Shown one piece after another: positions 55,601 to 56,436 of a stretch of 64,000 bases of DNA; position 1 is the stretch's first letter, and every line of letters begins with the position of its first letter. The notes beneath the pieces are model-generated. The model was not told where the DNA came from. It searched no databases and worked only from the letters and a program-made list of their open reading frames with translations. Source of the DNA: Notospermus geniculatus. Its lineage: Eukaryota > Nemertea > Pilidiophora > Heteronemertea > Lineidae. The stretch spans positions 284,343 to 348,342 of the forward strand of contig NMRB01000304.1 in assembly GCA_002633025.1 (NCBI GenBank). The letters are read 5' to 3'. The position numbers and the translations under genes were made by a program.

Positions 55601-56436
55601 TGGAATTTCTAGCATAGTGAAGACACCCTTGTCTGACTTGGAAGGTGCTGGACTCATTGCTGAAAAGAAGGCCCTGCAGATGAAGCCCCAAGTTCCTAAT
55701 AAAGCTCCTGAGAGGTTAGAAAATTCACCGAACAATTTGGCCCTTTGATACCGGTATTGATGCCATTGTTACTGGTCACGTTACTGGTGGTATTTAATCA
55801 TACCTGTGATGATTATAAACTTTGATCATGTTCTCAGTAACTGTTGGTCATATTTCCTCTTGCAGTGAAGGATACAAGATGACTTCTGTGGTTGAACCAT
55901 ACAGTAGACAGAAGTCCATGCTACAGAAAAAGCAAGATCTCCTCAATGAAGAACTATCAAAGGTACTCTGCCATCTCTGTGTTTTTCTCCATCAAATGAT
56001 ATACATTAGATATTTTTACTTCCGCAACAGGGTTCATTGGTCCATATTGTTGAGGTGACATTGTTGCTCCACTGACACGTGTTTCTAGACTTCATCAATG
56101 TAGCTTGGGATGACTGGCCCCTCATAGACTGATGCCATGTCTTGGTAATAACTTTTAGAATAGTGACTGATGGAGCCACTCTGACACTACCGGTATTCCC
56201 TGTACAGGCTTGAGCTGAATTCACGGATTTATCCTCGACAGGTTTTCCATGATGAGGTTACCCTGAAGGAGATACTGCAAAATTTGGAGAGATATCCCAA
56301 GAAAGAGAATGCGGGAAAATTGGAGAGGACCAAGAGGCAACTGGAAATGGTGGAAAGAAGAAAGAGCAACCTCACGGGGCAAATTGATTGCTTAGAGGAA
56401 CTTCTGAAGGAGAAAGAGGCACAGCAAGGCCACTAG
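1..56436 (+). CDS. Giant single-pass membrane protein gene (5' truncated), 107 exons in window
   Basis: Spliced gene entering from the left edge and ending at TAG 56434-56436. I joined exons by AG acceptor, GT donor and matching phase; the exon lengths sum to 8,001 codons from base 2 with no internal stop, which strongly supports one gene. Order: about 5,750 ectodomain residues, mostly CPxGxYC cysteine-rich repeats (ephrin-receptor-like/GCC2_GCC3 type, related to TNFR/EGF-like modules) rich in NxS/T sequons; a juxtamembrane region; one transmembrane helix; about 2,230 cytoplasmic residues with DPxTG-like repeats, coiled coil and a C-terminal domain. The start codon and signal peptide lie upstream of the window. 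Topology is inferred from the sequons, cysteine density and helix position. A very large adhesion or scaffold receptor is the likeliest role, but no specific function can be assigned. Exons are listed in the block entries below; every gap between them is intron. Confidence 0.93.
831..1089. mobile_element. Dispersed element family A, copy 1 (intron 3)
   Basis: About 250 bp that recur at 12306-12520 and 14146-14699. Shared blocks include TCATGCAC...CCTCGTAT, GTGGATGTC, GACGTG, CCATACGCAA, GAAGTGGAGC and GGTATGTGGGTAAGGGTAGG. The ends are imperfect inverted repeats (ACATACC.../GGTATGT). Probably a non-autonomous DNA transposon. It accounts for most of the 728-1122 intron. Confidence 0.65.
1385..2030. 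other. Intron with TGACGTCA-rich, hairpin-prone sequence
   Basis: 645-bp intron. 1430-1515 carries a twice-repeated GGTCGGCCACC(A)GAT segment. 1615-1870 holds two exact TGACGTCA sites (1620-1627, 1725-1732), further GACGTC half-matches and CTCTATAGAGG (1751-1761), and resembles the nested element at 20377-20466. Probably transposon-derived; no coding potential supported. Confidence 0.45.
2564..2689. mobile_element. Hairpin element family B, copy 1 (intron 5)
   Basis: 126-bp inverted repeat: TAGAGTTTCGCAAAGCCCC at the left and GGGGCTTTGCGAAAACTCCC at the right, with an inner TTGTTCGGTGCTCTTTTCG loop. A second copy lies at 58018-58153 in the NT5E-like gene. Non-autonomous foldback or MITE type. 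The rest of intron 2312-2778 shows nothing. Confidence 0.75.
3771..4021. mobile_element. Inverted-repeat element family C, copy 1 (intron 8)
   Basis: AATAGACGATTCTTAAATT and GCAGATCTGCGCGC at the left pair with GCGCAGATCTTTGTCG and GGTATATT at the right; the inner CACAACCTCGATCTGAAACC is mirrored by CAGATTGAGGTTGTGGTTG. The full copy is at 35215-35491. The right end is only about 16 bases from the exon 9 acceptor (4037/4038). Confidence 0.75.
4266..4475. mobile_element. Inverted-repeat element with long termini (intron 9)
   Basis: About 50-bp terminal inverted repeats, AATGGGGAACTTTCCTGCCG...GTTAGCGGTCCT at the left and AGGACCGCTAAC...CGGCAGGAAAGTCCCCCATT at the right. It fills most of intron 4217-4537. 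No coding sequence inside. Confidence 0.75.
4949..5011 (+). repeat. GACCCC/GGGGTC short repeat, copy 1
   Basis: ACTAGAAAGTGCCTGAGAAA followed by GACCCCACTTGGGGTC and GAAAATTTGCAAAATTC, then AGAGACGACT. Further copies at 10964-11046 (-), 25421-25460 (partial), 47112-47174 and 49757-49835 (-). Intron 4694-5063 is otherwise featureless. Confidence 0.7.
5064..9984 (+). CDS. Giant gene exons 11-20: cysteine-rich ectodomain repeats
   Basis: Exons 5064-5293, 5611-5848, 6018-6236, 6697-6861, 7232-7504, 7952-8191, 8340-8501, 8840-9007, 9348-9581 and 9802-9984. They carry the same CPxGHYCPxG / CPxGTYxN modules. The intron after 5064-5293 is phase 0; the others are phase 1. Exon 7232-7504 begins with a split Ala codon (G|CT) rather than the usual Gly. 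Exon 8340-8501 has no in-frame ATG and is easily missed by ORF searches, but it reads HYCVEGSIEPKRCPSGYYQD with good splice sites and correct phase. Exon 9348-9581 holds NVS and NMT sequons. No domain other than the repeats is visible. Confidence 0.88.
5294..5610. other. Intron with a partial family G match
   Basis: 317-bp intron. GAGAGTTTTCTTGTAAAAGTTGGCTCTCTGAG near 5370-5402 (given here only as a location) resembles one end of inverted-repeat family G (30328, 40440, 59912). Nothing else was recognised. Confidence 0.3.
6345..6610 (+). mobile_element. tRNA-derived SINE, type 1
   Basis: In intron 6237-6696. The head has a polymerase III box B (GGGTTCGAGTCCC, near 6405-6417) and a box A-like GTGGTGTACTGGTTTGG. 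It is followed by GACTTTGGGCAAGTCTCTTTGCCTCACTGG...CAGGTGTATAAATGGGTACC, listed here in two parts, which is the tail pattern of CORE/MIR-like SINEs. Confidence 0.7.
6965..7070. mobile_element. Hairpin element family D, copy 1 (intron 14)
   Basis: CATCCTCCCCCAGCAGGG with TCGTTCCTCTTCATACACTC at the left; GAGTGGATGAACAGGAGCGA with CCTGTTGTGGGAGGATG at the right. A second copy in opposite orientation is at 58278-58377. Confidence 0.75.
7531..7690 (+). mobile_element. tRNA-derived SINE, type 2, copy 1
   Basis: Starts GGGCTGTCAGAGTGGTGCAG (box A-like) and has CAAGTTCAATTCCTGGG (box B). It is followed by AGAGTGGACAACTCTCTTTGACAG and GGTTTCCTCCTGC. Related copies: 21374-21500, 33206-33340, 39409-39680 and 51681-51795. 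It occupies intron 7505-7951. Confidence 0.65.
8502..8839 (+). other. Intron, nothing recognised
   Basis: 338-bp intron with ordinary donor and acceptor. No inverted repeat, tRNA-like box or copy elsewhere in the window was noticed. Confidence 0.4.
9028..9204. mobile_element. TA-flanked inverted-repeat element family E, copy 1
   Basis: CAGTGCTCCCTCGCTATTGC at the left and GAGCGAGGGAACACTG at the right, flanked by TA on both sides (9026-9027, 9205-9206). Internal CCTTCAGGGTCCAAGGGTAA and TATCCGGGAGTTCGTAAAAT match 29568-29738 and, reversed, 32560-32723. The TA target and CAGT ends fit Tc1/mariner (pogo/Tigger-like) MITEs. Confidence 0.8.
10084..10249. repeat. Long perfect hairpin (intron 20)
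   Basis: 166 bp. The left arm begins TCTATAGATCGTTTTCACGA and runs through TGACGTTACGCGTTTTGCCC to CCACCAGCAG; the right arm is its mirror, with no mismatch noticed. The loop is about 18 bases (CCAATGCATTTTGCGTTT). Foldback-type transposon or MITE. It sits in intron 9985-10434. Confidence 0.9.
10435..15515 (+). CDS. Giant gene exons 21-30: cysteine-rich ectodomain repeats
   Basis: Exons 10435-10562, 10763-10907, 11147-11293, 11425-11727, 11948-12199, 12755-13057, 13245-13493, 13887-14108, 14757-15019 and 15238-15515. Repeats continue (CPPGTYNPARS, CPGGFYCPLGS, CPVGHFCPMNS). Introns after 10435-10562 and 14757-15019 are phase 0, after 15238-15515 phase 2, the rest phase 1. The intron after 11147-11293 appears to use a GC donor (CAG|GCAAGT), the only choice that keeps the phase needed by exon 11425-11727. 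That next exon has an unusual insertion between modules (residues NVTAAMLGQDFEPKNSSC) with extra sequons and a CDC motif. Confidence 0.86.
10964..11046 (-). repeat. GACCCC/GGGGTC short repeat, copy 2
   Basis: Reverse copy: AGTCGTCCTCCAGAAATTTC, GACCCCAACCAGGGTC, then CTTCTTCAGGCTGGCACTTT and AGCTACC. Near-identical to 49757-49835. Confidence 0.75.
12306..12520. mobile_element. Dispersed element family A, copy 2
   Basis: Shares GTAGCGTCATGCGTGTACCG, GTGGATGTCACACGGCACCT, CAGTGAAGACATAATGTCAT and CCATACGCAATGAAGTGGAG with copies 1 and 3. Its GAAGACATAATGTC segment is the empty version of the site occupied by another transposon in copy 3. Confidence 0.7.
12522..12662. repeat. Hairpin element beside family A copy 2
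   Basis: GAAGTTGAGATCAGCGACTT at the left mirrors AAGTCGCCGATCTCAACTTC at the right, and GATCCTTATATGTATAC mirrors GTATGTGTATAAGGATC, with a loop of about 50 bp containing TACCGGTA. Intron 12200-12754 is therefore almost wholly repeats. Confidence 0.8.
13494..13886 (+). other. Intron with a partial exon echo
   Basis: 393-bp intron. Bases 13540-13585 read GCGACGACAGCCTTGGTGTT then GTCAATGTTAGTAAGATAGG, a degenerate copy of exon 27 sequence at 13425-13460 (GACAACAGCCTTGGCGTGGT, CAATATAAGTAGAGATA). This suggests a small local duplication; otherwise nothing seen. Confidence 0.45.
14146..14699. mobile_element. Dispersed element family A, copy 3, split by an insertion
   Basis: Left part 14146-14249 and right part 14549-14699 match copies 1 and 2; the middle is a younger element (14250-14548). 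The right part has GGAAGGTACGTGGATAAAGG and CAGTTGTGCTCCGTACTGTA, as in copy 1. Confidence 0.75.
14250..14548. mobile_element. TA-flanked MITE nested in family A copy 3
   Basis: Starts CCGTATTTTCGCGACTATAG and ends CCTTATAGCCCGAAAATTACGG, flanked by TA at 14248-14249 and 14549-14550. Internal repeats of ATAAGGCGCACC and TATAAGGCGCA. This is the widespread ACTATAAGGCGCACC type of short element. TA target choice fits the Tc1/mariner group; family not certain. Confidence 0.85.
15516..15918 (+). other. Intron, nothing recognised
   Basis: 403-bp intron with ordinary splice sites. No repeat copy or inverted repeat noticed. Confidence 0.4.
15919..20931 (+). CDS. Giant gene exons 31-40: cysteine-rich ectodomain repeats
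   Basis: Exons 15919-16364, 16484-16687, 17030-17197, 17491-17773, 17889-18136, 18501-18638, 19003-19192, 19371-19558, 19857-20081 and 20594-20931. Exon 15919-16364 is long (446 bp) and holds two full modules plus a non-cysteine spacer (RKPMRGASNLTEAEVC), so it looks like fused smaller exons. Exon 19371-19558 uses a weak donor (GTTGGT). The acceptor of 20594-20931 is formed by a 13-bp tandem repeat. Phases are mostly 1, with phase 2 after 17491-17773 and 19003-19192 and phase 0 after 20594-20931. The repeats match those of the flanking blocks. Confidence 0.87.
16688..17029 (+). other. Intron, nothing recognised
   Basis: 342-bp intron; no repeat copy or RNA-like motif noticed. Confidence 0.35.
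18137..18500 (+). other. Intron, nothing recognised
   Basis: 364-bp intron; a short GATACCAGTCTATCATCAGT stretch echoes 18213-18232 nearby, otherwise nothing seen. Confidence 0.35.
18700..18812 (-). mobile_element. tRNA-derived SINE or tRNA-like relic, type 3
   Basis: On the minus strand TAGCTTAGATGGTTGAGC is a good box A and GGTTTGAACCCC a good box B, with spacing close to that of a tRNA. The acceptor-stem ends do not pair, so this is a SINE head or pseudogene, not a functional tRNA. Confidence 0.6.
19278..19313. repeat. GAT/GAC microsatellite
   Basis: Imperfect GATGATGATG run in intron 19193-19370. Confidence 0.8.
19625..19712 (-). mobile_element. tRNA-like SINE head, type 4
   Basis: Minus strand reads ATGGCCTAGTGGTTAGCGTG then TTGGCCTCGAAGCTAG, a clear box A and anticodon-arm pattern; box B is degenerate. 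Probably a tRNA-derived SINE fragment. Confidence 0.5.
20101..20214. repeat. Tandem repeat, 3 x 38 bp
   Basis: Unit ATGGTTTCTTTTGAAAAATA CAAAGTCCTACCTTTAAC (split here), copies at 20101-20138, 20139-20176 and 20177-20214, almost identical. Starts 20 bases after the donor of exon 39. Confidence 0.95.
20294..20535. mobile_element. Inverted-repeat element with CAGTGGAACCTCCC end
   Basis: Left end CAGTGGAACCTCCCTTAATG, right end CCTCAATAGAGAGGTTCCAC, the terminus typical of pogo/Tigger-like MITEs. It is interrupted by the hairpin at 20377-20466. Confidence 0.7.
20377..20466. mobile_element. Nested hairpin element
   Basis: TATAGAGGCTATGCAC at the left and GTGCATAGCCTCTATA at the right, about 90 bp, with a TGACGTCA (20394-20401). 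It lies within the element 20294-20535. Confidence 0.75.
20546..20593. repeat. 13-bp tandem repeat forming a splice acceptor
   Basis: Three copies of TTTTTCCCCCATA; the last TTTTTCC continues into CAG, giving the 3' splice site of exon 40. The repeat therefore supplies the polypyrimidine tract. Confidence 0.85.
21149..25157 (+). CDS. Giant gene exons 41-50: cysteine-rich ectodomain repeats
   Basis: Exons 21149-21317, 21582-21743, 21884-22036, 22176-22355, 22596-22928, 23527-23763, 23996-24121, 24215-24376, 24705-24840 and 25004-25157. Exons 21582-21743, 22176-22355 and 23527-23763 are mostly hidden from ATG-based ORF calls but read through as SSCHPCSPGHYC, GKCRPGYYCPRRSAQEQAC and GGFYCPGGGIVQPSLPC. 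Exon 22176-22355 has an atypical tryptophan-containing stretch (YFQPSWLAVDIFWCINC) in place of the normal TYxNxTG segment. Phase 2 follows 24705-24840 and phase 0 follows 25004-25157; the others are phase 1. Confidence 0.86.
21374..21500 (+). mobile_element. tRNA-derived SINE, type 2, diverged copy
   Basis: AAGTGGCACAGTGCAAAACT, GGCGCCTGTTACTGCAGAGG, CCTGGTTTGACTC and GATAGAGAGGGCAACTCTGA follow the layout of the copy at 51681-51795. Confidence 0.5.
22955..23287. mobile_element. Inverted-repeat element enclosing a long hairpin
   Basis: Outer termini GTGAGGCAGTCTAGGAAAAC at the left and GTTTTCCTAGACTGCCTCAC at the right are exact mirrors. Inside, 23061-23193 is a second, near-perfect hairpin. 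The rest of intron 22929-23526 shows nothing. Confidence 0.85.
23061..23193. repeat. Inner long hairpin
   Basis: Left arm ATCCACTGTTGCGATTTTGG...GAGACGGGGTTGCGTTCCCT; right arm AGGGAACGCAACCGCGTCTC...CAGTGGAT. Arms about 57 bp, loop about 18 bp (near ATATGGCAACCGGAAGTCC). Confidence 0.9.
24377..24704 (+). other. Intron, nothing recognised
   Basis: 328-bp intron; no recognisable repeat or motif. Confidence 0.35.
25421..25460 (+). repeat. GACCCC/GGGGTC repeat family, partial copy
   Basis: CACTTCTGGTAGCTCAACTA and GAAAGTGCCTGAAGATGACG match the 5' half of the copies at 47112 and (reversed) 49757; the GGGGTC core is missing. Confidence 0.55.
25514..30185 (+). CDS. Giant gene exons 51-61: cysteine-rich ectodomain repeats
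   Basis: Exons 25514-25685, 25888-26010, 26235-26451, 26740-26918, 27101-27280, 27418-27590, 27822-27999, 28284-28421, 28841-28999, 29206-29454 and 29838-30185. Exon 25888-26010 has GYYSPVGS where GYYCPxGS is expected, so one cysteine of that module is lost. Donors of 25514-25685 and 26740-26918 are both GTACCGGTA, overlapping the over-represented TACCGGTA palindrome. Phase 2 follows 26235-26451 and phase 0 follows 27418-27590. NVT, NET and NHT sequons are frequent. Confidence 0.87.
26111..26205 (+). mobile_element. SINE 3' fragment
   Basis: TGGTTTCCTCCTGC and GGCGCTCGGCTCTGAATTCA ATATT match the 3' part of the type 2 SINE at 39409-39680 and the fragments at 31965-32060 and 45077-45110. Confidence 0.5.
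28422..28840 (+). other. Intron, nothing recognised
   Basis: 419-bp intron; TACCGGTA at 28450-28457, otherwise nothing recognisable. Confidence 0.35.
29568..29738. mobile_element. TA-flanked element family E, copy 2 (left end worn)
   Basis: Interior TATTACGAACCCTTTGGGGT and CCGGGAGTTCGTAAAATCGA match copies 1 and 3; the right end GAGAGCGAGGGTGCACTG is followed by TA. The left CAGT terminus is lost. Confidence 0.75.
30328..30500. mobile_element. Inverted-repeat element family G, copy 1
   Basis: Left AGGCACTGCTCAGTGTGAGT, right CATGTGGTGCAGTGCCT. The inner CCGAGACCAATAACACAAAC is shared with copies at 40440-40624 and 59912-60071. Confidence 0.7.
30655..39183 (+). CDS. Giant gene exons 62-76: last cysteine-rich ectodomain repeats
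   Basis: Exons 30655-31157, 31541-31892, 32286-32444, 32940-33174, 33499-33698, 34082-34252, 34529-34654, 34880-35080, 35553-35810, 36268-36480, 36871-37011, 37243-37600, 38032-38318, 38559-38804 and 38960-39183. Exon 30655-31157 (503 bp) covers several modules without an intron. Modules decay towards the membrane: exon 38559-38804 has CPLGYKEYNHSM and CPPGYYGDHPD with a missing cysteine, and exon 38960-39183 ends in an EGF-like CxPCGG...WTCVCKAKGRYF. Phase 2 follows 32940-33174 and 37243-37600; phase 0 follows 30655-31157 and 38960-39183. After this block the repeat signature stops. Confidence 0.87.
31225..31495. mobile_element. TTAA-flanked MITE (intron 62)
   Basis: AGCCCCACTGTATTGAAT at the left and ATTCAATACTGTGGGGCT at the right, flanked by TTAA at 31221-31224 and 31496-31499. 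TTAA duplication is the hallmark of piggyBac-type transposition. Confidence 0.8.
31893..32285 (+). other. Intron with a SINE 3' fragment
   Basis: 393 bp. 31970-32010 (CCCTCAGTTTTCATCAGTCG CATAGCTAAC) matches 39555-39590 of the type 2 SINE. TACCGGTA at 32266-32273 lies just before the acceptor. Confidence 0.5.
32476..32768. mobile_element. Element family F, copy 1, split by family E insertion
   Basis: GTGCTTGTCGCAACAGCAG at the left and CACTTGCGACAAGTG at the right; the body matches 50681-50830 (GTGGTAGGACAG, ACTGACAACCAATGATGATC). The central 32560-32723 is a family E element. Confidence 0.7.
32560..32723. mobile_element. TA-flanked element family E, copy 3 (nested)
   Basis: CAGTCCTCCCTCGCTCTTAC at the left and TAGCAAGGGGGGACTG at the right, flanked by TA (32558-32559, 32724-32725). 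Opposite orientation to copies 1 and 2. Confidence 0.85.
33206..33340 (+). mobile_element. tRNA-derived SINE, type 2, diverged copy
   Basis: GGCTGTTGGAATTGCGCAGT GGAGACACCAGCACCTGTTA then GGGTTCAGCTCAGGATCA follow the type 2 SINE, with degenerate boxes. Confidence 0.4.
33699..34081 (+). other. Intron with dispersed-repeat tail and small hairpin
   Basis: 33817-33925 (TTTTTAGCCGGCTTGGCCCA, GCGTTAGTGCGTGCGTGCGG) resembles the reverse of the repeat tail at 42990-43142. TATCGTGTCAAATTTCATGA CACGATA at 34040-34066 is a short perfect stem. Confidence 0.4.
35215..35491. mobile_element. Inverted-repeat element family C, copy 2
   Basis: CAATAGACGATTCTTGAATT at the left, AATTTGGGATTTGTCTATTG at the right. 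The body is about 80% alike to 3771-4021 by eye. A CCGAAATCACAACCGAAATC local duplication makes it slightly longer. Confidence 0.8.
35854..36122. mobile_element. TTAA-flanked MITE (intron 70)
   Basis: AGCGGGCCGCACACGAATGC AATTTTG at the left; CAGAATTGCACGTGTGCGGC AGGC at the right; TTAA at 35850-35853 and 36123-36126. A piggyBac-like target signature. Confidence 0.75.
36481..36870 (+). other. Intron, nothing recognised
   Basis: 390-bp intron; no repeat copy noticed. Confidence 0.35.
37601..38031 (+). other. Intron, nothing recognised
   Basis: 431-bp intron; one TGACGTCA (37793-37800), otherwise nothing recognisable. Confidence 0.35.
39409..39680 (+). mobile_element. tRNA-derived SINE, type 2, longest copy
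   Basis: GGGCTGTCAGAGTGGGGCAG, CCTGGTTCGATCCTGTTC (box B), GATACAGAGGATGAC, TTTTCATCAATCACATAGCT and TGGCACTCGGCTCTCGCTCC. It fills half of intron 39184-39734. Confidence 0.65.
39735..41606 (+). CDS. Giant gene exons 77-80: extracellular juxtamembrane region
   Basis: Exons 39735-39899, 40232-40420, 40911-41275 and 41444-41606, joined by phase 0, 0, 2 and 0 introns. The first two keep paired cysteines (SCPCLPD, CKCRSEKLEEICDLQCRRY) but not the CPxGxYC repeat. The third has no repeat and includes NQS and NSS sequons and a TILTFGGRDVKNPTTCLNLG segment. The fourth has alternating hydrophobic strands with FTYQFKNSGSYVFYLSSD, which resembles the last strands of a cupredoxin-like beta sandwich; that is a guess from pattern alone. 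The block lies directly before the membrane helix and probably folds as one or two globular domains. Confidence 0.8.
40440..40624. mobile_element. Inverted-repeat element family G, copy 2
   Basis: Left AGGTGCTGCAGCATTTGAGA GTTTTC; right GAAAAACTTTCAAATCAAGC AGTGCCT; inner GAGTTGGCCCTCTATTGGCA and TTGCCCATTGAGAGCCAAC. Confidence 0.7.
40649..40799. mobile_element. TA-flanked MITE with CAGTCCACTCTCG ends
   Basis: CAGTCCACTCTCGTTATAC at the left and GTATAACGAGAGTGGACTG at the right, exact mirrors, flanked by TA. It contains a direct repeat ATGCCTTCGACCGA (twice). Pogo/Tigger-like ends. Confidence 0.85.
41750..41868. mobile_element. Hairpin MITE with GGGYCGTATTTT ends
   Basis: GGGTCGTATTTTAGAACGTT CC at the left and GGAATGTTCTAAAATACGGC CC at the right; arms about 50 bp, nearly complete mirror. 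Intron 41607-41905. Confidence 0.85.
41906..42094 (+). CDS. Giant gene exon 81: transmembrane segment
   Basis: 63 codons, acceptor TTTGCAG, donor GTAAGT, phase 0 on both sides. Residues 42-63 of the exon (42029-42094) are an unbroken hydrophobic run, WILIGYLIALLVFLMICWFI plus VI, long enough for one membrane helix. It is preceded by IRWRRDLIFNLN and followed in the next exon by RKFSHKMWSRP. Basic residues occur on both sides, so the charge rule alone does not fix orientation; the glycosylated cysteine repeats upstream and coiled coil downstream make the N terminus outside. No second hydrophobic span was seen in the visible coding sequence. Confidence 0.88.
42282..44104 (+). CDS. Giant gene exons 82-85: cytoplasmic linker and first helical segment
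   Basis: Exons 42282-42444, 42718-42854, 43160-43411 and 43828-44104. The first has a polybasic start and a low-complexity Lys/Gly/Glu tract (SKVKGERGGEKGQQPQD). The third and fourth are strongly charged and helical in pattern (KKLGEVEREQERRRCLG, then EIRRLLQKCEDQIHQQDQ with an Asp-rich DDDDGDK run), likely coiled coil. No catalytic motif is visible. Intron phases are 1, 0, 0 and 1. Confidence 0.85.
42900..43142 (+). repeat. Dispersed-repeat tail (intron 83)
   Basis: CGAGTTTCAGATCAGTAGCT, CTGCTAACGGACGACTACAA and CTGCACCATCGTAATAGTTC then GTGGGCTAAAAAT resemble the tail of a repeat common in marine invertebrates (GCTAACGGACGG...GCACCATCG...GAGCTAAAAA). Recognised from general pattern only. 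Confidence 0.4.
43412..43827 (+). other. Intron, nothing recognised
   Basis: 416-bp intron; no repeat copy noticed. Confidence 0.35.
44122..44304. mobile_element. Hairpin MITE with GGCCTGTTTCCAC ends
   Basis: GGCCTGTTTCCACAACAACG at the left and CGTTGTAGTGGAAACAGGCC at the right; inner GCGGTTTGCAGCGC and GCGTCGCAAACCGC. Related to 50842-50940. 44345-44375 and 44480-44520 also share a GGAGGAAACCAGA-x-TGC segment with each other. Confidence 0.8.
44573..46998 (+). CDS. Giant gene exons 86-90: DPxTG-like repeat block
   Basis: Exons 44573-44803, 45139-45474, 45848-46087, 46434-46619 and 46828-46998, each phase 1 at both ends. About ten short repeats contain DP/HP/NP-x-TG followed by a hydrophobic-Pro strand: HPQTGCVLPVAG, APITGKLVPM, NPQTGKPVT, DPETSLPVPI, HPRSGLVYPVGG, DPITGLPVAI, DPVTGNICQI, TQTGQLLPILVG and DPSGTGLEVPILG. 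Spacing is roughly 20-25 residues. DPxTG also occurs in plakin repeats, but the following plakin residues are not seen here, so this looks like a different beta-repeat family. Exon 46434-46619 interrupts the block with a charged helix. Function unknown. Confidence 0.85.
44888..45016. mobile_element. Hairpin MITE with GGGCC ends
   Basis: GGGCCATATTCAGAAAGGGT GTTTAAGAC at the left and GTCTTAAACACCCTTTGTGA AATCGGCCC at the right, with GAT on both sides as a possible 3-bp target duplication. Inner GTAACTTCA...TGAAGTTAC is also paired. Confidence 0.85.
45475..46433 (+). other. Two introns around exon 88, little recognised
   Basis: Introns 45475-45847 and 46088-46433, either side of exon 45848-46087. 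No inverted repeat or copy of another family was noticed in either. Confidence 0.35.
47112..47174 (+). repeat. GACCCC/GGGGTC short repeat, copy 4
   Basis: ACTAGAAAGTGCCCTGGAAG ACCCCGTTGGGGTT then GAAAATTTGCTAAATTCGGA GACGACT. Confidence 0.7.
47293..49145 (+). CDS. Giant gene exon 91: 1.85-kb coiled-coil exon
   Basis: The largest exon of the gene: 1,853 bp, 617 full codons, acceptor AAATTTCAG, donor GA|GTAAGT, entering at phase 1 and leaving at phase 0. The first part finishes the DPxTG-like block (GLSIDSTTKEMYLVTTKDD). The rest is long amphipathic helix with many E, K, Q and L residues (LRRLFKQESYLLQEEFETAQ, EKMAEREWARENTIEKD, RETIKMVQRRHDNIKG), most likely coiled coil. An intron-free exon of this size among exons of about 200 bp suggests intron loss or a retrocopied segment. 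No enzymatic motif seen. Confidence 0.92.
49357..53512 (+). CDS. Giant gene exons 92-101: coiled-coil cytoplasmic region
   Basis: Exons 49357-49590, 49893-50111, 50481-50651, 50996-51151, 51424-51609, 51817-51900, 52019-52195, 52295-52446, 52810-52965 and 53314-53512. Nearly all introns are phase 0, with phase 2 after 52295-52446 and 52810-52965. The protein is highly charged and helical throughout (EKQEKSKKL, KKLLLAQKERERFKYSHLKK, HQAQQQRHKEEEQLQDERAK, LDEVKSKLDSWRDARL), a typical coiled coil. Several exons contain no ATG and were found from splice sites and frame. The donor of 52810-52965 opens straight into a 26-bp minisatellite. The donor of 50481-50651 is the weak GTCTGT. Confidence 0.88.
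49757..49835 (-). repeat. GACCCC/GGGGTC short repeat, copy 5
   Basis: AGTCGTCCTCCAGAAATTTT, GACCCCAACCGGGGTC, CTTCTTCAGACTGGCACTTT and GAGCTACC. Close to 10964-11046. Confidence 0.75.
50314..50459. repeat. Perfect hairpin flanked by 15-bp direct repeats
   Basis: Hairpin 50362-50446: GAGTAGAAATGAAATAGGTA ACACC mirrored by GGTGTTACCTATTTCATTTC TACTC, inner GTCTTTTAAATC. TCAAGGAATTGTATG occurs on both sides (50314-50328, 50445-50459). Confidence 0.85.
50681..50830. mobile_element. Element family F, copy 2 (uninterrupted)
   Basis: GCGCTTGTCGCAACTG to GGCTGCGACTTGC; GTAGTGGACAGCAGTAATAG TAGTTGAGTAAACTGATGAC matches 32476-32768 without the nested insertion. Confidence 0.65.
50842..50940. mobile_element. 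Short hairpin MITE related to 44122-44304
   Basis: AAGCCCCATTTCCACTAGCG at the left, GTGGAAACGAGGCTT at the right, inner ACCGCTGTTTTCACAGGCAT. Confidence 0.7.
51681..51795 (+). mobile_element. tRNA-derived SINE, type 2, best-preserved head
   Basis: GGCTGTCAGAGTGGTGCAGT GGGATCG (box A) and GGGTTCGATTCCCAG (box B), then GAAATAGAGGGCAACTCACT TTGACAG. It lies 20 bases before the exon 97 acceptor. Confidence 0.7.
52447..52809 (+). other. Intron, nothing recognised
   Basis: 363-bp intron; TACCGGTA at 52664-52671, otherwise nothing seen. Confidence 0.35.
52990..53245. repeat. 26-bp minisatellite at a splice donor
   Basis: About ten copies of TTGGAAAGTGTTGTTGCTCT TCCCAA, with variants CTGTCC and GAAACTG. 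It begins within 30 bases of the exon 100 donor and fills most of the intron. Each unit joins as CCCAATTGGAAA, so the array is studded with the CCAATTGG palindrome. Confidence 0.95.
53513..53847 (+). other. Intron, nothing recognised
   Basis: 335-bp intron without recognisable repeats. Confidence 0.35.
53848..55714 (+). CDS. Giant gene exons 102-105: C-terminal globular domain, unrecognised
   Basis: Exons 53848-53998, 54264-54652, 55017-55133 and 55548-55714. Composition changes from coiled coil to a mixed globular pattern with aromatic and hydrophobic cores: WSAFLLSSPLFKQLC, MFVVYRFGVNVMELLHKKAG, AFRNSFFYQYSGNILWVRQQ, DYILLVLHSLAHIKADDF, FLRNFYKYLQVACGELFQL. The LHSLAHIKADDFADDG stretch and following helix look like an all-alpha domain. 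I do not recognise the family and assign no function. The density of aromatic and Gly/Asn motifs suggests a conserved fold rather than linker. Confidence 0.85.
54084..54219. mobile_element. Hairpin MITE (intron 102)
   Basis: GTATGCACCAACGAAGATTA TCTTGAACTCAGG at the left, CCTGAGTTCAAGATAATCTT TGTTGGTGCATAC at the right; arms over 40 bp. Confidence 0.9.
54653..55547 (+). other. Two introns around exon 104, nothing recognised
   Basis: Introns 54653-55016 and 55134-55547. No repeat copy noticed in either. Confidence 0.35.
55866..56436 (+). CDS. Giant gene exons 106-107: helical tail and stop codon
   Basis: Exons 55866-55962 and 56242-56436. A final coiled-coil hairpin (MLQKKQDLLNEELSK, then KLERTKRQLEMVERRKSN and LEELLKEKEAQQGH) ends at TAG 56434-56436. 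Acceptors CTTGCAG and TCGACAG are clear. The stop is followed by AATAAA at 56453-56458 and again at 56655-56660, which fits the 3' end of the gene. Confidence 0.9.
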
